Assembly: GCA_013791855.1 (NCBI GenBank)
Contig: VMTA01000019.1
Location: 161,363 to 225,362 of the forward strand
Source: Sideroxydans sp.
Lineage (GTDB): Bacteria > Pseudomonadota > Gammaproteobacteria > Burkholderiales > Gallionellaceae
DNA: 64,000 bases
Direction of reading: 5' to 3'
Notes under the pieces: generated by a model
Seen by the model: the letters and a program-made list of their open reading frames with translations, nothing else
What the model was told of the DNA's origin: nothing
Database searches by the model: none
Translations under genes and position numbers: made by a program
Shown here: one piece after another, positions 18,514-26,683 of the stretch
Position numbering within the stretch: position 1 is the first letter of the stretch
How the letters are laid out: the number at the start of each line of letters is the position of its first letter

Positions 18514-19746
18514 TTGACTAAGCGTAGAGTCGTAGTGACCGGCCTTGGTGCTTTCACTCCCGTAGGTAACGGGGTGGCTGCAACTTGGCAAAACATCGTG
18601 GCTGGAAAGTCTGGGATCGCACGGATTACCCAATTCGATGCATCACCACTGGCCAGCCAGATAGCGGGCGAAGTCAAGGATTTCGATGTAACGCAATTTG
18701 TTCCGGCTAAAGATGCCCGACGGATGGATCGATTCATCCACTTGGGCATGGCGGCCGGGATCGAAGCGTTCAAGGATAGCGGGATCGAAGTAACTGAAGC
18801 GAATGCAGACCGTATCGGCGTCTGCGTGAGCTCCGGTATCGGCGGCCTGCCCAATATTGAACAGACTGAAAACGATTATCTTGCCGGTGGTCCGCGCAAG
18901 ATATCCCCATTCTTCATTGCCGGAACCATCATCAACATGATCTCCGGCAATCTTTCCATCATGTTTGGCCTGCGCGGCCCGAACTTTGCCGTGGTGTCTG
19001 CCTGTACAACGGGCACCCACAGCATTGGCGAAGCCATGCGCATGATCCAGTATGGTGATGCCGACGTGATGCTGGCCGGTGGTGCGGAATCTACCGTTTG
19101 CCATTTGGCTGTCGGCGGTTTTGCCGCCTCTCGCGCACTGTCTACACGTAATGACGATCCGGCGACTGCCAGCCGTCCTTGGGACAAGGACCGCGATGGT
19201 TTCGTACTGGGCGAAGGTGCCGGCGTACTGGTTCTGGAAGAGTATGAGCATGCCAAGGCACGCGGTGCCAAGATCTATGCCGAAGTGGCTGGCTACGGCA
19301 TGAGTGCCGATGCCTATCACATCACTGCGCCGAACATGGACGGTCCGAAGCGCAGCATGGTGAATGCATTGCGCGACGCGGGTTTGAATGCAAGCGACGT
19401 GCAGTACGTCAATGCGCACGGCACTTCGACCCCGCTGGGTGACAAGAACGAATCCGATGCCATCAAGGCCGCCTTCGGTGATCACGCCAAGAAACTGGTG
19501 GTGAACTCCACCAAGTCGATGACTGGTCACTTGCTGGGCGGTGCAGGCGGTATCGAATCACTGTTCTGCGTACTGGCGATCCATCATCAGGTTTCCCCGC
19601 CGACCATCAACATCTTCGAGCAGGATCCGGAATGTGATCTGGATTACTGTGCCAATACCGCGCGCGATATGAAGATCGATGTGGCGGTGAACAACAACTT
19701 CGGCTTTGGCGGGACTAACGGCACCTTGGTGTTCCGTAAGGTCTGA
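18514..19746 (+). CDS. fabF: 3-oxoacyl-ACP synthase II
   Basis: FabF elongates acyl-ACP. The 410-residue protein has the active-site cysteine in [10 protein letters not shown], the two histidines in [11 protein letters not shown] and KSMTGHLLG, and the C-terminal [11 protein letters not shown]. The start is TTG with CGGAG upstream. It lies 35 bases after acpP, in the standard order. Confidence 0.97.
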   Translation: MTKRRVVVTGLGAFTPVGNGVAATWQNIVAGKSGIARITQFDASPLASQIAGEVKDFDVTQFVPAKDARRMDRFIHLGMAAGIEAFKDSGIEVTEANADRIGVCVSSGIGGLPNIEQTENDYLAGGPRKISPFFIAGTIINMISGNLSIMFGLRGPNFAVVSACTTGTHSIGEAMRMIQYGDADVMLAGGAESTVCHLAVGGFAASRALSTRNDDPATASRPWDKDRDGFVLGEGAGVLVLEEYEHAKARGAKIYAEVAGYGMSADAYHITAPNMDGPKRSMVNALRDAGLNASDVQYVNAHGTSTPLGDKNESDAIKAAFGDHAKKLVVNSTKSMTGHLLGGAGGIESLFCVLAIHHQVSPPTINIFEQDPECDLDYCANTARDMKIDVAVNNNFGFGGTNGTLVFRKV

Positions 19747-19759
19747 CTCCCAGACCGTG

Positions 19760-20566
19760 ATGCTGGTCAACGGCAATCCGGCTGACACCATTGCAGTAGC
19801 AGATCGTGGGCTTTCCTATGGCGACGGCGTGTTTAGAACACTCCGTGTCCAGCAGGGAAGCCCATTTTGCTGGCCGCGACATTTCGAGAAATTGCATCAC
19901 GATTGTCACGCTTTACAGATCCCGTGTCCCGGTGAAGACATCCTCCTGCAGGAAATAGCGCAGTTGTCGGGGACGGGAAGCGGCGTCGCCAAGATCATGG
20001 TGACGCGTGGTATCGGGGAGCGCGGTTATGCGCCTTCGTTGCGTTCCACTCCCACGCGTGTAGTCGGTTTCCATCCTGCCCCGGTGTATGACTCTGCCTT
20101 CTATGCGCATGGCATCACGCCCCATCTGTGCGACCTGAAGCTTTCTCGCCAGCCACGATTGGCAGGTATCAAGCATCTGAACCGTCTGGAGAACGTCCTT
20201 GCGGCAGCCGAATGTCAGGCCGCCGGCGCAGCCGAGGGGCTGTTGGAGGACGAGGAAGGCTTTATCATCTCCGGTACCCGATCCAACTTGTTTGCGGTGA
20301 TCGGCGGAAGGCTGTCGACACCGGATCTGTCTGCAAGTGGCGTGGCAGGGGTGCAAAGGGATCGCGTGATCGCCTGGGCTGAACAACATGGCGTGCAATG
20401 CACAGTCGCCCGATTGAGATTGGGCGATCTTCTGCAGGCCGACGAGATATTCCTGGTGAATAGCGTATTCGGCCTGTGGCCGGTCGCCCGTGTACAAGAA
20501 AAAGACTTTGATCAGCGCCAGATGTCGCTGGCTATCCAAACTTGGTTGAATGATGCGAAGAACTAA
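19760..20566 (+). CDS. pabC: Aminodeoxychorismate lyase
   Basis: A PLP-dependent fold-type IV enzyme that releases p-aminobenzoate for folate synthesis. The 268-residue protein has the DRGLSYGDGVFRTLRV start region and the lysine in IKHLNRLENVLA (near residue 140), both diagnostic. ATG at 19760 gives the family N-terminus MLVNGNP; no strong ribosome site is seen. The position between fabF and mltG is conserved in proteobacteria. Confidence 0.93.
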   Translation: MLVNGNPADTIAVADRGLSYGDGVFRTLRVQQGSPFCWPRHFEKLHHDCHALQIPCPGEDILLQEIAQLSGTGSGVAKIMVTRGIGERGYAPSLRSTPTRVVGFHPAPVYDSAFYAHGITPHLCDLKLSRQPRLAGIKHLNRLENVLAAAECQAAGAAEGLLEDEEGFIISGTRSNLFAVIGGRLSTPDLSASGVAGVQRDRVIAWAEQHGVQCTVARLRLGDLLQADEIFLVNSVFGLWPVARVQEKDFDQRQMSLAIQTWLNDAKN

Positions 20567-21554
20567 ACCGAACGCTTTAGGCAAACTGCTCCTTGTCCTG
20601 ATCCTGATCATGGCATTCATAAGCTATCACCTGTTTTCGGACTTGCCCTTGGGGCAACTGCCGATCGAGTTTGAGGTCGCTCAAGGCAGCAGCCTGAAGC
20701 ACACGGCTGCAAAATTGAAGCAGGCTGGCGTGCTCGAGACCGAATGGTCGTTTGTCGCGCTCGCTCGCCTGACTGGAAAAGCTACACAGATCAGATTCGG
20801 CAATTATCTGTTGGATAAGCCCATCTCCCGATACGGGTTGCTGGACATGATCAGCGAAGGGAAGACCGACCAGAGTCAGATCCAGATCCGCATCATCGAG
20901 GGCACCACCTTCAAAGACCTGCGCAAGCTGATGGATGCGCATCCCAAGCTGCGGCACGATAGTGCTTCATTGTCGGAAGCCGAGTTGCTGCAACGTATCG
21001 GCGCTTCCGAGCAGGCTGCCGAGGGCCTCTTCTTCCCTGATACCTATTATTTTTCAACCGGCAGCAGTGATCTGGCTGTATACAAGCGTGCCTATCACAC
21101 CCTGCGCAGCCATCTGGAAGCAGCATGGGAGCAACATGATCCGCAGAGTCCGCTAACTTCCCCATACGAAGCATTGATCCTTGCTTCCATCGTTGAGAAA
21201 GAGACCGGCAAGGCCAGCGACCGTCCCATGATCGCCACCGTATTCCTTAATCGCTTAAAGCGGGGGATGCGTTTGCAGACCGACCCGACGGTAATCTACG
21301 GCATGGGAGAGACCTTTGACGGCAATCTGCGCAGACGTGATCTGACAGCGGATACACCCTATAACACCTATACTCGCTACGGCTTGCCACCCACGCCGAT
21401 CGCATTGCCGGGTTTGGAGTCGATACGGGCAGTGATGCACGCACCGCAGAGCAAAGAACTGTACTTTGTGGCGAAAGGAGATGGCAGCTCCCATTTCTCC
21501 CGCAGCCTGATTGAACACAACCAGGCAGTCAGGCAATACCAATTGAGAAAATGA
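20550..21554 (+). CDS. mltG: Endolytic murein transglycosylase MltG
   Basis: MltG is a membrane-anchored lytic transglycosylase that cuts nascent glycan chains. The 334-residue protein has one N-terminal membrane segment (about residues 10-27), then a LysM-like region and the YceG catalytic domain. The latter carries [10 protein letters not shown] (catalytic Glu near residue 215) and the PTVIYGMG and [14 protein letters not shown] motifs. It overlaps pabC by 17 bases; a second ATG follows immediately. Confidence 0.96.
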   Translation: MMRRTKPNALGKLLLVLILIMAFISYHLFSDLPLGQLPIEFEVAQGSSLKHTAAKLKQAGVLETEWSFVALARLTGKATQIRFGNYLLDKPISRYGLLDMISEGKTDQSQIQIRIIEGTTFKDLRKLMDAHPKLRHDSASLSEAELLQRIGASEQAAEGLFFPDTYYFSTGSSDLAVYKRAYHTLRSHLEAAWEQHDPQSPLTSPYEALILASIVEKETGKASDRPMIATVFLNRLKRGMRLQTDPTVIYGMGETFDGNLRRRDLTADTPYNTYTRYGLPPTPIALPGLESIRAVMHAPQSKELYFVAKGDGSSHFSRSLIEHNQAVRQYQLRK

Positions 21555-22159
21555 ACAAAGCCAGATTCATCACATTCGAAGGCGTGGACGGGGCAGGGAA
21601 GAGCACCGGGTTGGAGTGGTTCGCCAATGCCCTGCGTGAGCGGGGTATCGACCTGCTGGTGACGCGCGAACCGGGCGGTACGCCGCTGGGCGAGAAACTG
21701 CGTGAACTGGTGCTGCATGAAGCCATGCATGCCGAGACCGAAGCCATGCTGATGTTCGCCTCCCGCCGCGAGCATGTAGAGCAAGTGATCCGTCCTGCAT
21801 TGCAGCGCGGTACTTGGGTCATTTCCGATCGCTTCAGTGATGCCAGCTTCGCCTATCAGGGCGGGGGCAGGGGAGTGCCAGTCGCCAAACTGGAGCAACT
21901 CGAGCAATGGACGCACGGCGACCTGCAACCAGACCTCACCTTGTTGTTTGATATTCCCATTGAAGTGGCCAGAGAGCGTTTGTCCAATAATGCTAGTCTG
22001 GATAAATTCGAGCGTGAACAAGGCGAGTTCTTCGACAAGGTACGTCAGGCATACTTGGCGCGAGTCGCGAAAACACCCGATCGTTACGCTGTGATACGCG
22101 CAGAAAGGTCGCTGAAAGAAGTTCAGCAACAACTTGCAGATGTGCTTGCAGCGCTCTGA
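21551..22159 (+). CDS. tmk: Thymidylate kinase
   Basis: A 202-residue dTMP kinase with P-loop [10 protein letters not shown], the DR(F/Y) motif in [18 protein letters not shown] (LID region), and typical length. ATGA overlap with mltG indicates translational coupling. Confidence 0.97.
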   Translation: MNKARFITFEGVDGAGKSTGLEWFANALRERGIDLLVTREPGGTPLGEKLRELVLHEAMHAETEAMLMFASRREHVEQVIRPALQRGTWVISDRFSDASFAYQGGGRGVPVAKLEQLEQWTHGDLQPDLTLLFDIPIEVARERLSNNASLDKFEREQGEFFDKVRQAYLARVAKTPDRYAVIRAERSLKEVQQQLADVLAAL

Positions 22160-22160
22160 T

Positions 22161-23168
22161 ATGAAACAACTCTATCCATGGCAATCTGAATCCTGGCAAG
22201 CGCTGAACAACTTGCGCGGCAGGTTGCCGCACGCCGTGTTGCTGAAGGGCGCACAAGGGATAGGCAAGCTCGATCTGGCTTTGAATTTCGCCCAGTCTTT
22301 GCTGTGTGATGCCCCGACTGCGCAAGGCATGCCATGCGGAGGCTGCGACGCTTGCCGTTGGTTCGAGCAGGAGAGCCATCCGGATTTCCGCCTGGTGCAG
22401 CCGGATGCCTTGTCCAATTCCGATGAGGCAGAAGAAAAGTCGAGCAGCAAAAAGCCGTCTCGTGAGATCTCGGTCGATCAGATACGCGCTTTGTCCGGCT
22501 TCGCCAATTTTTCTGCCCACCGCGGCGGTTATCGCGTTGTGGTCGTCTATCCCGCTGAATCTATGAACAATAATGCGGCAAACTCCCTGCTCAAGACGCT
22601 GGAGGAGCCGACTGACAAGTTGTTGTTCCTGTTGGTCTCACATAAGCCGCAACAACTGCTGCCTACCATCCTCAGTCGCTGTCTGGCATTCCCGGTCGCC
22701 ACGCCTACCAAGGAAGCCGGTACGGCATGGCTGTCGCAACAGGGGGTAAAGAACCCAGCGCAAGCGTTGGCCCAAACCGGCTTCGCCCCGTTGCAGGCTC
22801 TGGGTTGGGCAGAATCGGGTGAGGGTGCCGAAGAGCGCGCTACCTTGCTGGAAGCGATCCGCCAGCCATCAAGGATGGACGCATTGGCACTGGCCGAGAA
22901 ATTACAACGCGGAATCCCGGTGCATATCATCCATTGCCTGCAGCAATGGAGCCATGATCTGACTTCGGCCAAACTGGCCGGATCCGTCCGATATTTCCCT
23001 GAACAATCAAAGGAATTGGAGAAATTGGCGCAAAGTACCACCACGCAAGCCTTGTTGCGGTTCCAGAAGGAATTGCAGGAGGCGCGCCGGGCTGCCTACC
23101 ATCCTCTCAATCTCAGACTCTTCCTTGAATCCCTGCTGTTGTCCTATCGCCAGCTATTTGCTGCCTGA
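22161..23168 (+). CDS. holB: DNA polymerase III subunit delta'
   Basis: The 335-residue clamp-loader subunit has the SRC-type start (HAVLLKGAQGIGK, a modified P-loop), a zinc module with CGGCDACRWF, and the ILSRC motif near residue 175. ATG at 22161 begins one base after the tmk stop. In many proteobacteria a pilZ gene lies between holB and tatD; here the genes are two bases apart and no pilZ is present. Confidence 0.94.
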   Translation: MKQLYPWQSESWQALNNLRGRLPHAVLLKGAQGIGKLDLALNFAQSLLCDAPTAQGMPCGGCDACRWFEQESHPDFRLVQPDALSNSDEAEEKSSSKKPSREISVDQIRALSGFANFSAHRGGYRVVVVYPAESMNNNAANSLLKTLEEPTDKLLFLLVSHKPQQLLPTILSRCLAFPVATPTKEAGTAWLSQQGVKNPAQALAQTGFAPLQALGWAESGEGAEERATLLEAIRQPSRMDALALAEKLQRGIPVHIIHCLQQWSHDLTSAKLAGSVRYFPEQSKELEKLAQSTTTQALLRFQKELQEARRAAYHPLNLRLFLESLLLSYRQLFAA

Positions 23169-23170
23169 CC

Positions 23171-23935
23171 ATGTACATAGATTCTCACTGTCATTTGAAT
23201 TTCCCGGGTTTGGTCGAACAGCTCGACGAGCTGTTAGCCAACATGAAAGACAACCAGGTCAGCCACGCGTTGTGTGTGTCGGTTGAGCTGGCGAGTTTTC
23301 CGGCTGTATTGGCGCTGGCTGAAGCGCACGACAATCTGTATGCATCCGTAGGCGTTCATCCTGACTATGAGTTGGACGACGAGCCTACCCAGGCTCAACT
23401 GGTAACGTTGGCCGAACATCCTAAAGTCATCGCGATCGGCGAGACCGGTCTAGACTATTTCCGCCTGACCGGCGACTTGGCATGGCAGCGAGAGCGCTTT
23501 CGCACCCATATTCGCGCTTCCCGCGAAAGCGGCAGGCCGCTCATCATCCACACTCGGTCGGCTGCGGACGATACCTTGCGCATCATGGCTGAGGAAAAGG
23601 CCGGCGAGGTCGGAGGGGTGATGCATTGTTTCACCGAGAGTCTGGATGTGGCCAAAGCCGCCATCGATCTGGGCTTCCATATTTCGTTCTCGGGCATTCT
23701 GACTTTCAAGAAAGCGACCAGCATTAAGGAAGTCGCGCAGAACATCCCGCTGGATAAGATGCTCATCGAGACAGATTCGCCTTATCTTGCACCAACACCG
23801 CATCGGGGCAAAACCAATCAACCGGCTTTCGTGAAGCATGTAGCCGAGGAGATCGCCAGACTGCGCAACATCACGGTGGACGAAGTCGGGGTGGCTACCA
23901 GCAAGAACTTCAATAGACTGTTTAAATTGGGATAA
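23171..23935 (+). CDS. TatD family metal-dependent deoxyribonuclease (YcfH-like)
   Basis: A 254-residue TIM-barrel hydrolase with the metal-site motifs DSHCHLNF at the start, GETGLDYF near residue 93, HTRSA and ETDSPYLAP near residue 200. TatD proteins act as 3'-5' exonucleases or D-aminoacyl-tRNA-related hydrolases. It is the last gene of the run that began at yceD and is followed by a terminator. Confidence 0.94.
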   Translation: MYIDSHCHLNFPGLVEQLDELLANMKDNQVSHALCVSVELASFPAVLALAEAHDNLYASVGVHPDYELDDEPTQAQLVTLAEHPKVIAIGETGLDYFRLTGDLAWQRERFRTHIRASRESGRPLIIHTRSAADDTLRIMAEEKAGEVGGVMHCFTESLDVAKAAIDLGFHISFSGILTFKKATSIKEVAQNIPLDKMLIETDSPYLAPTPHRGKTNQPAFVKHVAEEIARLRNITVDEVGVATSKNFNRLFKLG

Positions 23936-24033
23936 TGGCTCAATCCTGAGTATCCTGCCATTCCCAATATTTCTATCAATTGCGCATAATGTATATTATG
24001 TAAAATGAAAGATGTGCAAGCAGCAGACAAAGA

Positions 24034-24065
24034 AAAAGCCAGCAAGGGTCACCTGCTGGCTTTTT
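24034..24065. terminator. Bidirectional terminator between tatD and tRNA-Val
   Basis: AAAAAGCCAGCA pairs with TGCTGGCTTTTT. It has T-tails on both strands, so it ends the tatD operon on the plus strand and tRNA-Val on the minus strand. Confidence 0.85.
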
Positions 24066-24069
24066 AAAT

Positions 24070-24144
24070 TGGTGGGCGATACTGGGTTCGAACCAGTGAC
24101 CCCTGCCGTGTGAAGGCAGTGCTCTACCGCTGAGCTAACCGCCC
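24070..24144 (-). tRNA. tRNA-Val (CAC)
   Basis: A 75-base tRNA on the minus strand with encoded CCA; acceptor GGGCGGT/ATCGCCC, anticodon CAC in the loop TTCACAC. Confidence 0.95.
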
Positions 24145-24151
24145 AATTTAG

Positions 24152-24187
24152 GGCGCGCATTTAATCACAGCCGCCCATACCGGTCAA
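24152..24187 (-). promoter_or_regulatory. tRNA-Val promoter
   Basis: On the minus strand TTGACC, 17-base spacer, TTAAAT, then GCGCGCC. It stands back-to-back with the gltX promoter. Confidence 0.7.
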
Positions 24188-24214
24188 TTTGTTTCTCAGG
24201 CTAATCCAACACTG

Positions 24215-24227
24215 TAGAATGCGCGCC
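24215..24227 (+). promoter_or_regulatory. Probable gltX promoter -10 with GC-rich discriminator
   Basis: TAGAAT followed by GCGCGCC, 31 bases before the gltX start codon. A -35 element is poor (TTTCTC at 24192). Confidence 0.55.
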
Positions 24228-24257
24228 TTCATTTATAGTCAGAATCAGGAAAGCAAC

Positions 24258-25655
24258 ATGACCGTCCGTACCCGTTTCGCTCCCAGTCCAACCGGCTATC
24301 TGCATATCGGCGGCGCGCGCACCGCGCTGTTCTCCTGGGCCTATGCACGCAAGCACGGCGGCACGTTCATCCTGCGGATCGAGGATACCGACGTCGATCG
24401 TTCCACACCGGAAGCGGTACAAGCCATTCTGGACGGTATGAACTGGTTGGGCCTGAACTACGACGAAGGCCCGTTCTATCAGATGCAGCGTATGCCCCGC
24501 TATAAAGAGGTCATCCAGCAGATGCTGGCATCCGGCCACGCCTATTATTGCTACACCTCGCCCGCCGAACTGGACGTCATGCGCGAGGCGCAGCGCGCCA
24601 GGGGTGAGAAGCCGCGTTATGACGGCACCTGGCGTCCCGAGTCCGGCAAGACCCTGCCGGCCATCCCGGCAGACATTAAGCCGGTGATCCGCTTCAAGAA
24701 CCCGACCGAAGGCGTCGTCGGCTGGAGCGACATGGTCAAAGGGCACATCGAATTCAGCAACAGCGAGCTGGACGACCTGATCATCGCCCGTTCCGACGGC
24801 ACGCCAACTTATAACTTCTGTGTGGTGGTGGACGACTGGGACATGGGCATCACCCAAGTCATCCGTGGCGACGACCACGTCAACAACACACCGCGTCAGA
24901 TCAACATCCTCAAGGCCTTGGGCGCTAAAGTGCCCAGCTACGCCCACCTGTCCATGATCCTGGGCGACGACGGTACCAAACTGTCCAAGCGCCACGGCGC
25001 GGTCAGCGTGATGCAATACGACGAAGACGGCTATCTGGTCGAAGCGGTCATCAATTATCTCGCCCGCCTCGGCTGGTCGCATGGCGATGAAGAAGTGTTC
25101 TCGGTCGAGCAGTTCTGCCAATGGTTCGATCTGGACCACATCACGCCTTCGGCCGCCCAGTTCAACACCGAGAAACTGAAATGGCTGAACAACCACTATA
25201 TGAAGCAGATGGACAACGATGCGCTGGCAGCCAAGGTGCGTCCGCGTTTGGAGTCGCGCGGTATCACCGTTGGTGATAGTCCCGCCCTCGCCTCTGTGGT
25301 TGGCTTATATAAGGAACGTGTCTCCACTTTGAACGAGTTGGCCGATGCGGCCGAAGTGTTCTATATCGACCTGCATCCAGATGCAGCGTTGATGGAAGCG
25401 CAGCTCAGTGCGGAAGCCATTCCTGCCCTGCGCGACTTTGCAGCCAAGTTGGCAACCGCAACATGGGATGCGCCTTCAATCAGTGCTTTGATCAAGGAAG
25501 TCATCACGCAGCACGGATTGAAGATGCCCAAACTTGCCATGCCTTTGCGCGTGATGCTCACCGGTCAGACGCAAGCACCATCCGTCGATGCCTTGGTCGT
25601 ATTGTTTCCGCGCGAGATGGTATTGCAGCGCATCGAGAAGAATCTCGCAAAATAA
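24258..25655 (+). CDS. gltX: Glutamyl-tRNA synthetase
   Basis: A 465-residue class I synthetase. It has [16 protein letters not shown] (HIGH-type motif) at the N-terminus and KLSKRHG (KMSKS-type) near residue 240, followed by the alpha-helical anticodon-binding domain. ATG follows CAGGAAAGC. It sits beside two tRNA-Glu genes, its own substrate. Confidence 0.97.
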   Translation: MTVRTRFAPSPTGYLHIGGARTALFSWAYARKHGGTFILRIEDTDVDRSTPEAVQAILDGMNWLGLNYDEGPFYQMQRMPRYKEVIQQMLASGHAYYCYTSPAELDVMREAQRARGEKPRYDGTWRPESGKTLPAIPADIKPVIRFKNPTEGVVGWSDMVKGHIEFSNSELDDLIIARSDGTPTYNFCVVVDDWDMGITQVIRGDDHVNNTPRQINILKALGAKVPSYAHLSMILGDDGTKLSKRHGAVSVMQYDEDGYLVEAVINYLARLGWSHGDEEVFSVEQFCQWFDLDHITPSAAQFNTEKLKWLNNHYMKQMDNDALAAKVRPRLESRGITVGDSPALASVVGLYKERVSTLNELADAAEVFYIDLHPDAALMEAQLSAEAIPALRDFAAKLATATWDAPSISALIKEVITQHGLKMPKLAMPLRVMLTGQTQAPSVDALVVLFPREMVLQRIEKNLAK

Positions 25656-25667
25656 CTGCCCCAGCGC

Positions 25668-25703
25668 TTTACAAGGTAAGGGTGCGTCAATATAATGCGC
25701 GCT
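25668..25703 (+). promoter_or_regulatory. tRNA-Ala/tRNA-Glu promoter
   Basis: TTTACA, 17-base spacer, TATAAT, then GCGCGCT. It is close to consensus and ends about 25 bases before tRNA-Ala. Confidence 0.8.
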
Positions 25704-25721
25704 CTTTTCGGGGACCACCTG

Positions 25722-25797
<76 letters not shown>

Positions 25798-25818
25798 AGA
25801 AAAGAAGCAGTACCGCAG

Positions 25819-25894
25819 TCCCCTTCGTCTAGAGGCCTAGGACACCGCCCTTTCACGGCGATAACACGAGTTCGAATCTCGTAGGGGACGCCAA
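25819..25894 (+). tRNA. tRNA-Glu (TTC), copy 1
   Basis: A 76-base tRNA with encoded CCA and anticodon TTC in loop CTTTCAC. It follows tRNA-Ala by 21 bases and is probably in the same transcript. Confidence 0.97.
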
Positions 25895-25928
25895 ATACAG
25901 TTGCACAGTGATTGCACTGAGGCAGCAA

Positions 25929-25957
25929 AAAATAGCCCTTCCGGGCTATTTTGTTTT
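25929..25957 (+). terminator. Terminator between the two tRNA-Glu copies
   Basis: AAAATAGCCC pairs with GGGCTATTTT around a TTCC loop, followed by GTTTT. It looks fully functional, yet a second tRNA-Glu starts about 14 bases after the stem. Confidence 0.8.
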
Positions 25958-25965
25958 AGAGCAAA

Positions 25966-26041
25966 GTCCCCTTCGTCTAGAGGCCTAGGACACCGCCCTT
26001 TCACGGCGATAACACGAGTTCGAATCTCGTAGGGGACGCCA
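25966..26041 (+). tRNA. tRNA-Glu (TTC), copy 2
   Basis: Exact 76-base copy of tRNA-Glu copy 1, offset 147 bases. There is no room for a normal promoter between the preceding terminator and this gene, so expression would depend on terminator read-through or on promoter bases overlapping the hairpin. Confidence 0.95.
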
Positions 26042-26076
26042 ATCCAGTTGCACCTCGCTTCGATCGAGCGACAGAC

Positions 26077-26097
26077 AAAAGCCCTGCGGGGCTTTTT
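26077..26097 (+). terminator. Terminator after tRNA-Glu copy 2
   Basis: AAAAGCCC TGC GGGGCTTTTTT hairpin with T6 tail. Confidence 0.85.
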
Positions 26098-26111
26098 TGC
26101 TTTGCGCTCCC

Positions 26112-26408
26112 CTACTTCCAGCTTACAAAGGCCTTTTCCTTGGCTGCGGCTTTCAACAGTTCGATGAGCGGCAGAGCGCGGTTCCTCAGGCTGACGTTAG
26201 GCTCGTCCGCATCCTTGTTCGAAGTCGACGCAGCGGACGGAGTGGCATTCACCGCCGTCGTCAAACGTTCCAGCGCCGCAGGCACATCCTCAGCGCGGAT
26301 CGCGCCGGGCACCGTAGCGCTGTGTCCCATCATTTTCAGCATGACCAGACCGACGTCCCCGAACATGGTGATATCGGCATAAGCCTCGGTGGTAAAAGTA
26401 ACAAGCAT
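26112..26408 (-). CDS. DUF1840 domain-containing protein
   Basis: A 98-residue protein starting MLVTFTTEAYADITMFGDVG, the hallmark of DUF1840, a small family common in betaproteobacteria and some gammaproteobacteria. Function is unknown. A Ser/Ala-rich linker (about residues 55-65) precedes the C-terminal helix. GGGAG lies about 10 bases before the start. Confidence 0.85.
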   Translation of the reverse strand: MLVTFTTEAYADITMFGDVGLVMLKMMGHSATVPGAIRAEDVPAALERLTTAVNATPSAASTSNKDADEPNVSLRNRALPLIELLKAAAKEKAFVSWK

Positions 26409-26459
26409 ATAGACACTCCCTGATTGAATGAACGCTCAAGTACGAGGTTCATTGTGCGC

Positions 26460-26675
26460 TCATTCCCGCTTGCGTAGCGGATCGAGCAACGAAGAAAGAC
26501 CGTTATGATCCAGTTCGTGCATCAGCGCCAGCAACTGCCCCAGATCCCCTTTCGGGAAACCGCTGCGCGCCATCCAGTTCAGATAGTTGCCCGGCAGATC
26601 GGCGATCAACCGGCCCTGATACTTGCCGTAGGGCATGGTGCGTGTCACCAGCAGTTGTAGTGCTTCCGGCTTCAC
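26460..26675 (-). CDS. DUF3820 family protein
   Basis: A 71-residue protein with the MPYGKYQGRLIADLP and YLNWMARSGFPKGDLG motifs of DUF3820 (putative quorum-sensing-regulated virulence factor family, similar to the GKYKG fold in exonuclease-linked proteins). No enzymatic residues are clear. It lies 8 bases after tex and is probably cotranscribed with it. Confidence 0.8.
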   Translation of the reverse strand: MKPEALQLLVTRTMPYGKYQGRLIADLPGNYLNWMARSGFPKGDLGQLLALMHELDHNGLSSLLDPLRKRE

Positions 26676-26683
26676 GCGTGCTC

